Assembly: GCA_030715135.1 (NCBI GenBank)
Contig: JAUYVH010000001.1
Coordinates: 620,001 to 684,000, forward strand
From: Keguizhuia sedimenti
Lineage (GTDB): Bacteria > Pseudomonadota > Gammaproteobacteria > Burkholderiales > Burkholderiaceae_D
Length of the DNA: 64,000 bases
Direction: 5' to 3'
Shown here: positions 53,432 to 62,583 of the stretch, in pieces
Position numbering within the stretch: position 1 is the first letter of the stretch
Layout of the letters: each line of letters starts with the position of its first letter
The notes under the pieces: generated by a model
Told to the model about the DNA's origin: nothing
What the model saw: only the letters and a program-made list of their open reading frames with translations
The model's database searches: none
Made by a program: the position numbers and the translations under genes

Positions 53432-53602
53432 ATGTCGTTCGCCATTTATCTCGTCGGATTTGCCATTCTCATTGGCGGTGTTGCATGGGGTTTGATCATT
53501 GCTGGCGTACCCGAGCTTTACGTGATCGTCACCTCGGTCATATTGCTCGGCATCGGCATCCTGACCGGTGTTTCGCGCACACGCGGCAAAGATCCCTCAT
53601 AA
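53432..53602 (+). CDS. Small membrane protein
   Basis: A 56-residue protein with two TM segments (SFAIYLVGFAILIGGVAWGL; VIVTSVILLGIGILTGV) and a basic tail (RTRGKDPS). The ATG at 53432 has AGGGAG 7 bp upstream; an ORF start 13 codons earlier lacks one. Not recognised at family level. Confidence 0.65.
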   Translation: MSFAIYLVGFAILIGGVAWGLIIAGVPELYVIVTSVILLGIGILTGVSRTRGKDPS

Positions 53603-53699
53603 AACTATCTACTGACCATTTGAAATGGGTGCGCTGCCGAACAGACCAGGGATGAAAAATTCGGCATGATTTGATCATCCGCTAAAAAGGAAATCAATC

Positions 53700-54101
53700 A
53701 TGAATCAACGCACTTGTTCTTTCGCCCTTGTTTGCTTGCTCTTGTTTGCCGTTATTGGCTCAGCCAATGCGGAGGTAATCCGCTGCGTCGATAGTGCAGG
53801 CTCGATCAGTTTCACCAACTCACAATGTGCATACGAATCGCGTGATGCTCAGGCGCCGGTATTAAAAGCAGTGCCGGTTATAGGCATGATCAATTTTCAA
53901 AAGGATAAATTCGCTGCTGCTGAGAAGGCGCGTACGATCACCGCATTCAATAACATGACGGACCGCAGAAGCCTCTCGATTGATCAGATGACAGTTCACG
54001 GCGCCAAAGCGTCCACGGACTCGATGGATATCGAATCCGACCTGGCACGACAGCAAGCGTCCGCAGAAAGATTGGCGCGGGAGAACCGCTGGGCATTCTA
54101 G
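53700..54101 (+). CDS. DUF4124 domain exported protein
   Basis: A 133-residue precursor with a signal peptide (SFALVCLLLFAVIGSANA) followed by the DUF4124 pattern EVIRCVDSAGSISFTNSQCA. The rest is a charged, probably helical tail. Function unknown, common in Burkholderiales. A GGAAAT ribosome binding region is upstream. Confidence 0.8.
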   Translation: MNQRTCSFALVCLLLFAVIGSANAEVIRCVDSAGSISFTNSQCAYESRDAQAPVLKAVPVIGMINFQKDKFAAAEKARTITAFNNMTDRRSLSIDQMTVHGAKASTDSMDIESDLARQQASAERLARENRWAF

Positions 54102-54343
54102 CGCTTGTGATATGAACATGCAGACATATACCTTTGTTGCAGGGCAGGAAAACATAATTAATGGGCATTGCAAATGCGTAACATTGCTTTGCCACATAAA
54201 ATCTTTACGTACGCTACCTTACCTAAGCAGGTAAGATGTAATTCTTATTCGAAGCAGTTTGCCAAAGCGATCAGTACAAGAAGTTGTGTCGGTCCCCAAT
54301 CCACTCGGCATTTTTCGGACCTCACAACTTACTGATCGAGCTA

Positions 54344-56707
54344 ATGCGCCTCTCACTTTTCATCATTCAACAAAAAGAATCGATTCTCCAGCAATGGGAA
54401 AACTTTGCTCGGACCATTGAGCCGCCCGCCTTGACCATGGATGCCGAAGCACTGCGTGACCATGCATCCTTGATACTCGATACGATAGCCAAGGATCTCG
54501 ATACGCAACAGACTTCATTGCAGCAGTCGCAAAAACTCAAGGGCCACGGTCCGCGCGGCAGTAACGAAACTTATGCGGAAATCCATGCCAGCCTCAGGAT
54601 TGATGCGGGCTATACGATCGATCAGCTGGTGTCCGAGTATCGTGCGCTGCGGGCAAGTGTCTTGAAATTGTGGATGCAGGACGATGATCGTAATTCGCTT
54701 ACTGATTCCGATGATGTCATGCGCTTCAATGAAGTCATTGATCAGGCGCTCGCGGAATCTGTGGCGCGCTATTCAAAGATTGCTACCGAGGCGGTCGAGA
54801 ACGAGCGACTCCGATTGGATGCGCTGCTAAAGGCAGTGCCTGTCGGTATCGCCATGGCTGATATTAACGGCAAGCTCATTCTGGCCAATCCTGAAAACTT
54901 GCGCATCTGGGGTGATCATCCCTTGTTCGAAAGTCTTGATGAATACGCCAAGTGGAAGGGATGGTGGGCCGATGGTTCGGAAAAACACGGCCAGCCGGTC
55001 TTGCCCCATGAATGGGCCTTGGCGCGCGCCTTGTCCGGCGTTGAATCCCCACGCGACATCGTGGAAATTGAACCGTTTGGACAGCCTGGTGTGCGTCGAA
55101 CAATTTTGTTGCACGCTACGCCTATTCTGGATGCAATCAAGAATGTAGTCGGATCGGTCGCGGCGCAGGTAGACATTACCGCTTTGCGCACGGCCGAAGC
55201 CCAGGTGCGTGAAAGCGAGGCGAAATTTCGCACGATCTCTGACGCCATGCCGCAGATGGTCTGGTCGACCTTGCCAAACGGATACCATGACTACTATAAC
55301 CAGCAATGGTATGACTTTACTGGAGTCTCCATCGGTGCGGCTGATCATGAAGAATGGATAGGCTTGTTTCATCCGGATTGCCGGTCTCGTGCCAGTGAAC
55401 TGTGGCTTCATAGTCTGGCAACCGGCACCGCGTATCAAATTGAATGTCAGCTAAAGCATTTCTCGGGGCAGTATCGGTGGATCCTTGCACGAGCGCTGCC
55501 TGTTTGCGATGATGCAGGAAAGATTGCCCGCTGGATGGGCACCTGTACAGATATCCACGACCAGAAACTTGCCGAGGAAAGGCTCAAAGAAAATGACCGT
55601 CGCAAGGATGAATTCCTAGCCATGCTCGCTCATGAGCTGCGTAACCCCCTGGCTCCGATCAGCGCCGCAGCGCAGCTTTTGCAAATTGTCTCGACCGACG
55701 AAAAGCGGGTCAAACAAACGTGTGAGGTGATTGAAAGGCAGGTGGATCACATGACCAGCCTGGTTGACGATCTGCTTGATGTTTCCAGAGTTACGGGCGG
55801 ACTCATCAAAATTGAGACCAAGCCCCAGGATATCAGAAACGTCGTGCAGGAAGCCATTGAACAGGTTACTCCTTTGATTCAGGAGCGGCGCCATCATCTC
55901 ACGCACCAATTGACGCCGGATATGGCAATGCTTTTGGGAGATAGTAAGCGCCTGGTTCAGATATTGGCCAACATCCTCACCAACGCAGCCAAATATACTC
56001 TGGCGGGCGGCAATATCCGGATCTCCAGCGAAGTACGCAGTGCTCATGTGCTGCTGGAAATTTCGGATAATGGCATCGGTATGGAATCAGGTTTGGTTGC
56101 ACGCGCATTCGGGCTGTTCGAGCAGGCTGAACGCACTTCCGATCGATCCTCAGGCGGACTTGGGCTTGGACTTGCGCTGGTTAGAAGTCTGGTCGAACTT
56201 CACGGCGGAACAGTCACGTGTGAAAGCAAAGGAGCCGGCAAGGGAAGTAAATTTACGGTTTGCTTGCCGCGCCTGATCGGTTCTGATAATGCAGGTCAGG
56301 TTCATCAAGACAAAGTGCAGCAGATCTCCAGAAGCGTTCGATCATTGCGTATTTTATTGGTGGACGATAACGTCGATGCCGCGAAGTTGCTTGCCATGTT
56401 TTTGACAGAGCTTGGGCATCAGGTCGCCGTAGAACACGGGTCGGTAGGGGCGGTGGAGCGCGCCATCATGGAAAAGCCCGATGTCTGCTTGCTGGATATT
56501 GGTTTGCCCGAGATGGATGGCAATACTCTGGCAAGGCAACTGCGCTCTGTGCCAGTGCTTGCAGATGCCATGTTGATTGCTGTGACAGGCTATGGACAGC
56601 CGGAAGACATTAAAAGATCATTGGAAGCCGGTTTTGATCAGCATCTAGTGAAGCCTGTGAATATGAAAAAGCTGGTTTCAATTCTGGACAAGGTAAGTTG
56701 TCCTTAA
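54344..56707 (+). CDS. PAS hybrid histidine kinase with RsbRD-like N-terminus
   Basis: A 787-residue soluble hybrid kinase. RsbRD-like helical domain (1-145; MRLSLFIIQQKESILQQWEN, VSEYRALRASVLKLWM), two PAS-type domains (about 155-275 and 280-410; SEAKFRTISDAMPQMVWS, WMGTCTDIHDQK), HisKA with His430 in LAHELRNPL, ATPase (NILTNAAKYT; GLGLGLALVR) and a C-terminal receiver (ILLVDDNVD; phospho-acceptor Asp718 in CLLDIGLPEMDG). The ATG at 54344 corresponds to the start of the RsbRD domain; ATG 54284 would add 20 unrelated residues. It is the largest of three kinases here sharing this N-terminus. Confidence 0.92.
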   Translation: MRLSLFIIQQKESILQQWENFARTIEPPALTMDAEALRDHASLILDTIAKDLDTQQTSLQQSQKLKGHGPRGSNETYAEIHASLRIDAGYTIDQLVSEYRALRASVLKLWMQDDDRNSLTDSDDVMRFNEVIDQALAESVARYSKIATEAVENERLRLDALLKAVPVGIAMADINGKLILANPENLRIWGDHPLFESLDEYAKWKGWWADGSEKHGQPVLPHEWALARALSGVESPRDIVEIEPFGQPGVRRTILLHATPILDAIKNVVGSVAAQVDITALRTAEAQVRESEAKFRTISDAMPQMVWSTLPNGYHDYYNQQWYDFTGVSIGAADHEEWIGLFHPDCRSRASELWLHSLATGTAYQIECQLKHFSGQYRWILARALPVCDDAGKIARWMGTCTDIHDQKLAEERLKENDRRKDEFLAMLAHELRNPLAPISAAAQLLQIVSTDEKRVKQTCEVIERQVDHMTSLVDDLLDVSRVTGGLIKIETKPQDIRNVVQEAIEQVTPLIQERRHHLTHQLTPDMAMLLGDSKRLVQILANILTNAAKYTLAGGNIRISSEVRSAHVLLEISDNGIGMESGLVARAFGLFEQAERTSDRSSGGLGLGLALVRSLVELHGGTVTCESKGAGKGSKFTVCLPRLIGSDNAGQVHQDKVQQISRSVRSLRILLVDDNVDAAKLLAMFLTELGHQVAVEHGSVGAVERAIMEKPDVCLLDIGLPEMDGNTLARQLRSVPVLADAMLIAVTGYGQPEDIKRSLEAGFDQHLVKPVNMKKLVSILDKVSCP

Positions 56708-56847
56708 GCTGAATTGTGAACAATCGGGCATGGCCTGATCTTTTGCATGCTCGGCATTTCGATCGCTGCATTGAAGCGCAATACAGTAAGCGCCCGGTTC
56801 TGGTGGCTGCGCATCTGCCAGAAAGATACGGAACAAATTCTCAAAAA

Positions 56848-56870
56848 AAAGCCCTCAAAAAGAGGGCTTT
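56848..56870 (-). terminator. Terminator of the collagen-like gene (also near the kinase end)
   Basis: aaagccctc-aaaaa-gagggcttt with a run of A on its left (56843-56850), i.e. a T-run when read on the minus strand, so it is best fitted to terminate the minus-strand gene ending at 56970. The plus-strand tail is only ttt. Confidence 0.7.
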
Positions 56871-56937
56871 AGTCAATGCGCATGGATGCGCTGCAATGCA
56901 GTCAGGGCATCCATGCGATGCACGATGGAAACTGTGA

Positions 56938-57402
<465 letters not shown>

Positions 57403-57537
57403 TAGTATCTGTACGATAGCGAACAAACTGCAGGATGGGGAAGGGATATTCTGCTTGCACCGGTAATTATGAGTTTCCTTAGTCGATGATTGTTAGATCA
57501 AAGTCGACTTTTCCCGCAGTCGCAAGGCTGCGGGTTT

Positions 57538-57765
57538 TTAACCCAATTCATTTTGGCGCAATAGTTTTTCCGTGAATTTCGACTGGAAGAATTGCGTACT
57601 GCCTTCATAATCCCAACGTTCAATATCGCACAGATGAGGGTGATTTTTCCCGAGTCGAATCAAATTGATTGAGTTGCCCGCATCAAAGCGGATCCGTGTC
57701 GATAGCGCCGTGCCTGCCTGTACCGCCCAAACGCTTCCCGGCAAATTGGGTACTTGTTCATGCAA
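57538..57765 (-). CDS. Hypothetical ORF downstream of the PerM-like gene
   Basis: A 75-codon frame starting only from a TTG (57765), reading HEQVPNLPGSVWAVQAGTAL and onward. It starts 15 bp after the stop of the transporter gene on the same strand. It looks protein-like in composition but lacks a good start and ribosome binding site, so it may be a shadow or remnant. Confidence 0.35.
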   Translation of the reverse strand: MHEQVPNLPGSVWAVQAGTALSTRIRFDAGNSINLIRLGKNHPHLCDIERWDYEGSTQFFQSKFTEKLLRQNELG

Positions 57766-57779
57766 GGCGTGGGCCGATC

Positions 57780-58991
57780 TTACTCGCCTAACAGTTCAGC
57801 CACCGACTGCAAGCCGTCAATATGCTCGGCGACGACACGTACCATGACAATGATGGGCATGCCTAGCAGGAGCCCCCAAACGCCCCATAGCCACCCAAAG
57901 AAAAGCAAGCCGATAAAGACTGCCGTAGCGTTCATCTTCGCGATCTTTCCTGTCACCCATGTAGTCAGGAAAGTGCCCACCAATACCGCAACCAGTAAGG
58001 ATGCCCCTGATGCCAGAAGCATCTTTGACAAACTTCCGAACTGCAGAAAGGCCGCCAGTCCTACCGCTATTGCAATCAGTAGCTGGCCAAAATACGGAAT
58101 GATATGCAAACAGCCTGCGGCAACTGCCCAAGCGCCCGCGTTCTCCAGTCCCATCCAGCGGAAGAGCACCCATAGTAAAACTGCCAGCAACACATTGGTC
58201 ACCAAGAGCATGAACATATAATTTTGAATGGAAGTGTTGATGGCGTCGAGTATATGAACCGTAACCTTTTTTGAAGATAAGGATGGCCCTACTGTCTTCA
58301 CCAGCTTGCGCTTGAAGCTGTCTCCGGACAGCAGGAGTAAAAATATCAGGAAGCCGATCATAGTCAACTGACCGATTACGCCCGCCGCACCCATGGATCC
58401 GGCCCATAGCCAGTCTTGGATTTTGAACGTCGGGCCGGAAACAGCAGGTGAACCGGCGGGCCTCGGACTCAGGCGGTTGGTCGATTCCTGCTTGGCCGCA
58501 TTTTCAATTTCAGTCGCTGCAGTCTGTAACTTCTGCATGGTGCTCGGTTGCCCATCCTGGGCTTTTGAAATCGCTTTCGAAATCTTTTGCGCCGCCTCGG
58601 GCAAACGAGTCAGTATCGTCTGGAATTCGTCATGCAAAGCGCCGACCATGACGGCCGCGCCGCAAGCCATTGCGAGCATGACGATCGTTGTGGCAAAAAC
58701 ACGCGGGATTTTTATATGCCCCATCCATACGACCAGCGGGTTCAGGGTATATGACACAAGAATACTGAAAATCAGCGGGATGAAAAAATTTTGTGCCAGC
58801 TGCAATGCCGATACCAATGCAACGGTCGCCAGGATGCCCAGCGCAATGCCGCAGGCGTTTACTCTCAGGTCGATGATTTGGATTGCGCTGGGCGTGGTAG
58901 CGATTGTTGCCTCTGCCGCTTCCTGCTTCGAAACATGATCGGCCGAGGCCAATTCAACGGATGCTTGCATTTTTTCGAAAGGAATGTTCAT
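57780..58991 (-). CDS. AI-2E/PerM family transporter
   Basis: A 403-residue membrane protein of the AI-2E exporter/PerM family. There are N-terminal TMs (ACGIALGILATVALVSALQL; FFIPLIFSILVSYTLNPLVV), a soluble loop of about 100 residues (LTRLPEAAQKISKAISKAQD ...), and the C-terminal TM cluster with the characteristic PYFGQLLIAIAVGL and FFGWLWGVWGLLLGMPI motifs. Substrates are unclear (autoinducer-2, ions). It has an upstream 537-bp intergenic region. Confidence 0.88.
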   Translation of the reverse strand: MNIPFEKMQASVELASADHVSKQEAAEATIATTPSAIQIIDLRVNACGIALGILATVALVSALQLAQNFFIPLIFSILVSYTLNPLVVWMGHIKIPRVFATTIVMLAMACGAAVMVGALHDEFQTILTRLPEAAQKISKAISKAQDGQPSTMQKLQTAATEIENAAKQESTNRLSPRPAGSPAVSGPTFKIQDWLWAGSMGAAGVIGQLTMIGFLIFLLLLSGDSFKRKLVKTVGPSLSSKKVTVHILDAINTSIQNYMFMLLVTNVLLAVLLWVLFRWMGLENAGAWAVAAGCLHIIPYFGQLLIAIAVGLAAFLQFGSLSKMLLASGASLLVAVLVGTFLTTWVTGKIAKMNATAVFIGLLFFGWLWGVWGLLLGMPIIVMVRVVAEHIDGLQSVAELLGE

Positions 58992-59528
58992 TGCGGCTCT
59001 ATCCAGGTTAACGAATCTTTATTCATTTTTTCAATTGCACTCGATTCATGGCGCGTGTCGTGCGAAGCGTTTCTATTGCCGGAAGCACGGGGCGGGTCAT
59101 CATTTTTCCATTGATCGCACTGGCAGATCAACCACTGTTCGATCGGCAAGCCAACCGGGATGAAAGACATCACTTTACGCACTATGGCGGTTTACATCGG
59201 TGCGCCACCGTACGTCCACCGTTAACAGGCAATGCTTCAATTTCCCGGCGACGTTTCCTTTGCCCGCTGCCGACTTCATACACAAGTTTTATTGAATGTT
59301 GGGTAGCGCACAGAACGGGACAGCCAATAGGTGGATAACGACCGCATGACAAAATTTTAGATACATCGATTTTTGTGGGAGCGCCTTTGCCGGTTCAGAG
59401 AAGCGGGAAAAATGAACTTGTCCTGGAATTTTTTCAGAGGCTTAACTTAGCCAACGGCCTTGCAACCCGCTTCGCACCCAATTTTATTCAAATAATGTCT
59501 TAAAACAGATCTGTACAAGGAGAATCAA
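58992..59528. other. Divergent intergenic region
   Basis: 537 bp between the minus-strand transporter and the plus-strand OmpA lipoprotein. No gene was recognised; short frames on both strands have no domain character. The right end has the ribosome binding site AAGGAGAATC for the OmpA lipoprotein. Confidence 0.35.
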
Positions 59529-60206
59529 ATGAATCACGTAAAAATCAGCCGTTTCACGAAATCCATTATTGGCGTCATTGCCGTTACATCCCTCATTACT
59601 GGCTGTGCCGAAATGTCTCAGACCCAACGGGGCACTGCTACAGGCGCGGGCATCGGTGCAGGCCTTGGTGCCATCATCGGCGGAACTACTGGCGATGGCG
59701 GCGGCAAGCGCGCCGCCGGTGGCGCCGTTCTGGGTGGCGCGGCTGGGGCATTGATCGGCAACATCTGGTCGACCCGCATGCAAAATCAGAAGCAGGCAAT
59801 GGAGCAAGCAACGCAGGGCACGGGTGTGGTGGTTAGCCAAACCACCGATAATCGCCTGAAACTGGAGATTCCCAGCGACATATCGTTTGATACGAACCGC
59901 TCGAATATCACCTCGAATTTTCGTCCGATTTTAGATCGCTTTGCCGCCACGCTGAATGAAAATCCGGCGACCACGGTCACGATAATCGGCCATACCGACA
60001 ACACCGGCAGTGATTCGGTGAACAATCCCCTGTCGGTAGAGCGCGCAGCGAACACCCGCGACTACGTGAGCGCCCGAGGCGTCGCGTCAAACCGGATTTC
60101 CGTTTCGGGCAGAGGTTCATACGAACCCATTGCGTCCAATAACGACAGTGCCGGCCGTTCCCGCAATCGACGCGTGGAAATTTACGTAGCCGAAGCACAA
60201 CGCTAA
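59529..60206 (+). CDS. OmpA-family lipoprotein with glycine-zipper
   Basis: A 225-residue precursor. Lipobox TSLITGC (Cys near 26). A Gly-rich helix-packing region (GAGIGAGLGAIIGGTTGDGG, GGAAGALIGNIW; about 38-80) is a glycine-zipper motif; the C-terminal OmpA domain shows FDTNRSNITSNFRPILDR, IIGHTDNTGSDSVNNPLSVE and RSRNRRVEIYV. It resembles the YiaD/Slp-type OmpA lipoproteins. Strong AAGGAG upstream. Confidence 0.9.
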   Translation: MNHVKISRFTKSIIGVIAVTSLITGCAEMSQTQRGTATGAGIGAGLGAIIGGTTGDGGGKRAAGGAVLGGAAGALIGNIWSTRMQNQKQAMEQATQGTGVVVSQTTDNRLKLEIPSDISFDTNRSNITSNFRPILDRFAATLNENPATTVTIIGHTDNTGSDSVNNPLSVERAANTRDYVSARGVASNRISVSGRGSYEPIASNNDSAGRSRNRRVEIYVAEAQR

Positions 60207-60246
60207 TGTGAGACACAAGGCCGGTAAGTGCACGGCCCGAAATTGC

Positions 60247-60273
60247 GCCAACATTCTGCTGCAGAATGTTGGC
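60247..60273 (+). terminator. Perfect hairpin after the OmpA lipoprotein gene
   Basis: gccaacattctgc / gcagaatgttggc, a 13-bp perfect stem with a tiny loop, ends 40-67 bp after the stop codon. A T-run is missing, yet a stem this long could be a terminator or RNase-protecting hairpin. Confidence 0.55.
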
Positions 60274-60710
60274 CGCTTGATTCGTCATGCCTGAAATTGG
60301 CTGCTGCCTCGAACTTGATGCTGTGAGTTATATCTCAAGCGATTTGAACCACGCTTGCCGCGCCTTACGCACCCTGACAATGGTAGCGATCCATTCTTTA
60401 TTGAGCCTGCCTGACACCATGTTTGCTTGCTGATAAAGCACTGGGCGCATAGCCAAGCGATAGACGAGATGCGCCGCGACGCCGCATACACCCGTGCTCG
60501 ATACGCAGATGGGCTCAGGGCTGGACCGCATCACGAGTTAGATTGAATACGCGCGTTAAAAGGTTGATTTGCTACACACTAGGCCAGGATCGTCTGGCAA
60601 TGGCTGCAGTCCATAGGAATGAAAGCTTTTTCTTACAGGACTCGGTCAGCGCAACGAACATAGTACTAATATCAGTTTTCGCTTGTTGGCCGTAAGTAGG
60701 CGGGGGCAAA
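60274..60710. other. Intergenic region with an uncertain minus-strand ORF
   Basis: A minus-strand frame 60328-60534 (67 codons; GVCGVAAHLVYRLAMRPVLY, RLNKEWIATIVRVRKARQAW) has some protein-like composition but starts at GTG without a ribosome binding site. No other gene is visible. Confidence 0.3.
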
Positions 60711-61448
60711 TTATCTGGCTCGATTAGGGTACGGCAACAAGCGTTCGTATTCCTGAGCAACGACCTCATAACACTCGCAAGCCCGGTTCTCAACTTCAGG
60801 ACGATCCACAAGACAAATATGCCCGCGGGTACGGACTATTAACCCATCCTTCTGAAGCTGACGCGTTGCCAGCGTCACACTTTCTCGGCGTACGCCAAGC
60901 AATCTGGCAACCGTTTCCTGCGTGATTTTCACTTCATTCGAATGAAGCCGGTCTGCGCTCATCAACAACCAGCGGCACAATTGCTGATCAAGCGAATGGT
61001 GGCGATTGCACACGGAAGTCTGTGAAGTCTGACAAATCAATGCCTGGGTATACAGGAGTGCCAGCCGCTGCAATGTTCCGCCAAGGGCAAACTCACGTCG
61101 CATTATTCTACGGCTGAGCTTATATGCAGCCCCAGCGCTTTGCACTTCCGTGCTGCTCGGCATACTTTCGCCGCCCATAAAAATCGAAATGCCTACCATG
61201 CCCTCGTTGCCGACCAGCGCGATTTCACTAGAGGAGCCGTCTTCAAGGGTATAAATGAGCGACACAATGCCGCTGATTGGGAAGTGCAGAAAATCCACAT
61301 GGTCACCTGATTCTGACATGACCCATCCCAGCGGCAGCTCAACTAATTCCAAGTCTGGAAGCAAGCGTTCATAATCCTCCGTAGGAAGCGCTCCGAGAAT
61401 CCGGTTTTGCTTCGGGTCAGGCGGGAAGGTATTAGGTATCTTGGACAT
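60711..61448 (-). CDS. Crp/Fnr family transcriptional regulator
   Basis: A 245-residue regulator: N-terminal barrel (LPDLELVELPLGWVMSESGD, LVGNEGMVGISIFMGGESMP), dimer helix and a C-terminal HTH (ITQETVARLLGVRRESVTLA). It has the HTH-proximal motif VCNRHHSLDQQLCRWLL, shared with the paralogue at 61742 (VCNRHHSVEQQLCRWLL). No FNR-like Cys cluster. The two paralogues are divergent across 293 bp; they may cross-regulate. Confidence 0.88.
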   Translation of the reverse strand: MSKIPNTFPPDPKQNRILGALPTEDYERLLPDLELVELPLGWVMSESGDHVDFLHFPISGIVSLIYTLEDGSSSEIALVGNEGMVGISIFMGGESMPSSTEVQSAGAAYKLSRRIMRREFALGGTLQRLALLYTQALICQTSQTSVCNRHHSLDQQLCRWLLMSADRLHSNEVKITQETVARLLGVRRESVTLATRQLQKDGLIVRTRGHICLVDRPEVENRACECYEVVAQEYERLLPYPNRAR

Positions 61449-61741
61449 GGCTGGATCAATATAGGGTCAGGTGCTTAACCGGCGCCTCGACATATTTTTT
61501 GTGGTGAGCATACACCATTTTTTAGCGTTTTTTATACGGCGATGTCGGGCATGGCCGATAACTTATCCAATACTTTTGAGCAAAGGCAGCTCATTCACGA
61601 TGTCTCCACATTTAATGCGCAATGTGAGGCAACACACAAACAAAATCGAGGGGCAATGCTAGCATTGCCGCAAAAATTCTTCGAAGTAATTGCTGGCGCA
61701 GTTGCTTTTAGGTCTCCGACCGGGAGCGTATCATTAATACA
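61449..61741. other. Intergenic region between divergent Crp/Fnr genes
   Basis: 293 bp; holds both promoters. No palindrome was found that would be a clear operator; a plus-strand frame (61542-61829) overlaps the second gene and is a shadow. Confidence 0.35.
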
Positions 61742-62458
61742 TTGGCTTCAGTTCAACCAATCCAAAACCACTTACTTGCAGCCTTTTCCGACGCCGACCT
61801 CAAGTGCTTATTGCCGCATTGTGAATTGATTCCAATGTTGCTTGGGGATGTTCTCTACGAGTCCGGCGGCAAGCTGCACTATGTGTACTTTCCTACAACT
61901 GCAATTATTTCCTTGCACTACCTGCTTGCAAGCGGCGGCTCGTCGGAAATTGCCGGCGTTGGCAATGAAGGCGTGTTGGGAGTTTCTCTGTTCATGGGCG
62001 GCGAAACCACACCCAGTCGCGCTGTCGTGCAGACGGGAGGGCACGGCTACAGGCTTAAAGCCTCACTGTTGATGGATGAATTCAGCCGCGGTGGGCCGAT
62101 CATGCGTTTGATGCTGCGCTACACCCAGGCGTTGATGACGCAAATGTCGCAGACCGCGGTATGCAACCGCCATCACTCCGTTGAACAGCAATTGTGCCGA
62201 TGGCTACTCCTGACGCTGGACCGCTCGCATTCAAATGAACTGACTATTACCCAAGAGCTGATTGCCAATATGCTCGGCGTGCGCCGTGAAGGCGTTACGG
62301 AAGCTGCCGGAAAATTGCAGGGCTATGGCTATATAAGTTATCGACGCGGCCATATTACCGTGGTCAACAGGAAGGGCCTGGAAGGCAAAGTGTGCGAATG
62401 CTATGCCGTCGTCAGAAAAGAATGCGAACGTCTGTTATCAGATGTATGGCAACGGTAG
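61742..62458 (+). CDS. Crp/Fnr family transcriptional regulator, paralogue of the gene at 60711
   Basis: A 238-residue paralogue: sensor barrel (LPHCELIPMLLGDVLYESGG, AGVGNEGVLGVSLFMGGETT), the shared VCNRHHSVEQQLCRWLLL motif, and HTH (ITQELIANMLGVRREGVTEA). The start used is a TTG, since no ATG is in frame upstream of the domain; the exact start is uncertain. Confidence 0.85.
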   Translation: MASVQPIQNHLLAAFSDADLKCLLPHCELIPMLLGDVLYESGGKLHYVYFPTTAIISLHYLLASGGSSEIAGVGNEGVLGVSLFMGGETTPSRAVVQTGGHGYRLKASLLMDEFSRGGPIMRLMLRYTQALMTQMSQTAVCNRHHSVEQQLCRWLLLTLDRSHSNELTITQELIANMLGVRREGVTEAAGKLQGYGYISYRRGHITVVNRKGLEGKVCECYAVVRKECERLLSDVWQR

Positions 62459-62583
62459 GCGCTTGAAGAAAGCCTTTTCCGGCAACGATTCTTGCATTTC
62501 GTTCCAGGCATTGGCGTCATGATCAAATGCTCGCGCATAGATTGCACCGAGCAAGTTTTAAATTCAGAAAGCTTCAGGAAGCA

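Noticed and set aside
59048-59338. 96-codon plus-strand frame in the long gap upstream of the OmpA lipoprotein
   Set aside because: No ribosome binding site, mixed composition and no homology pattern; kept only as intergenic sequence.
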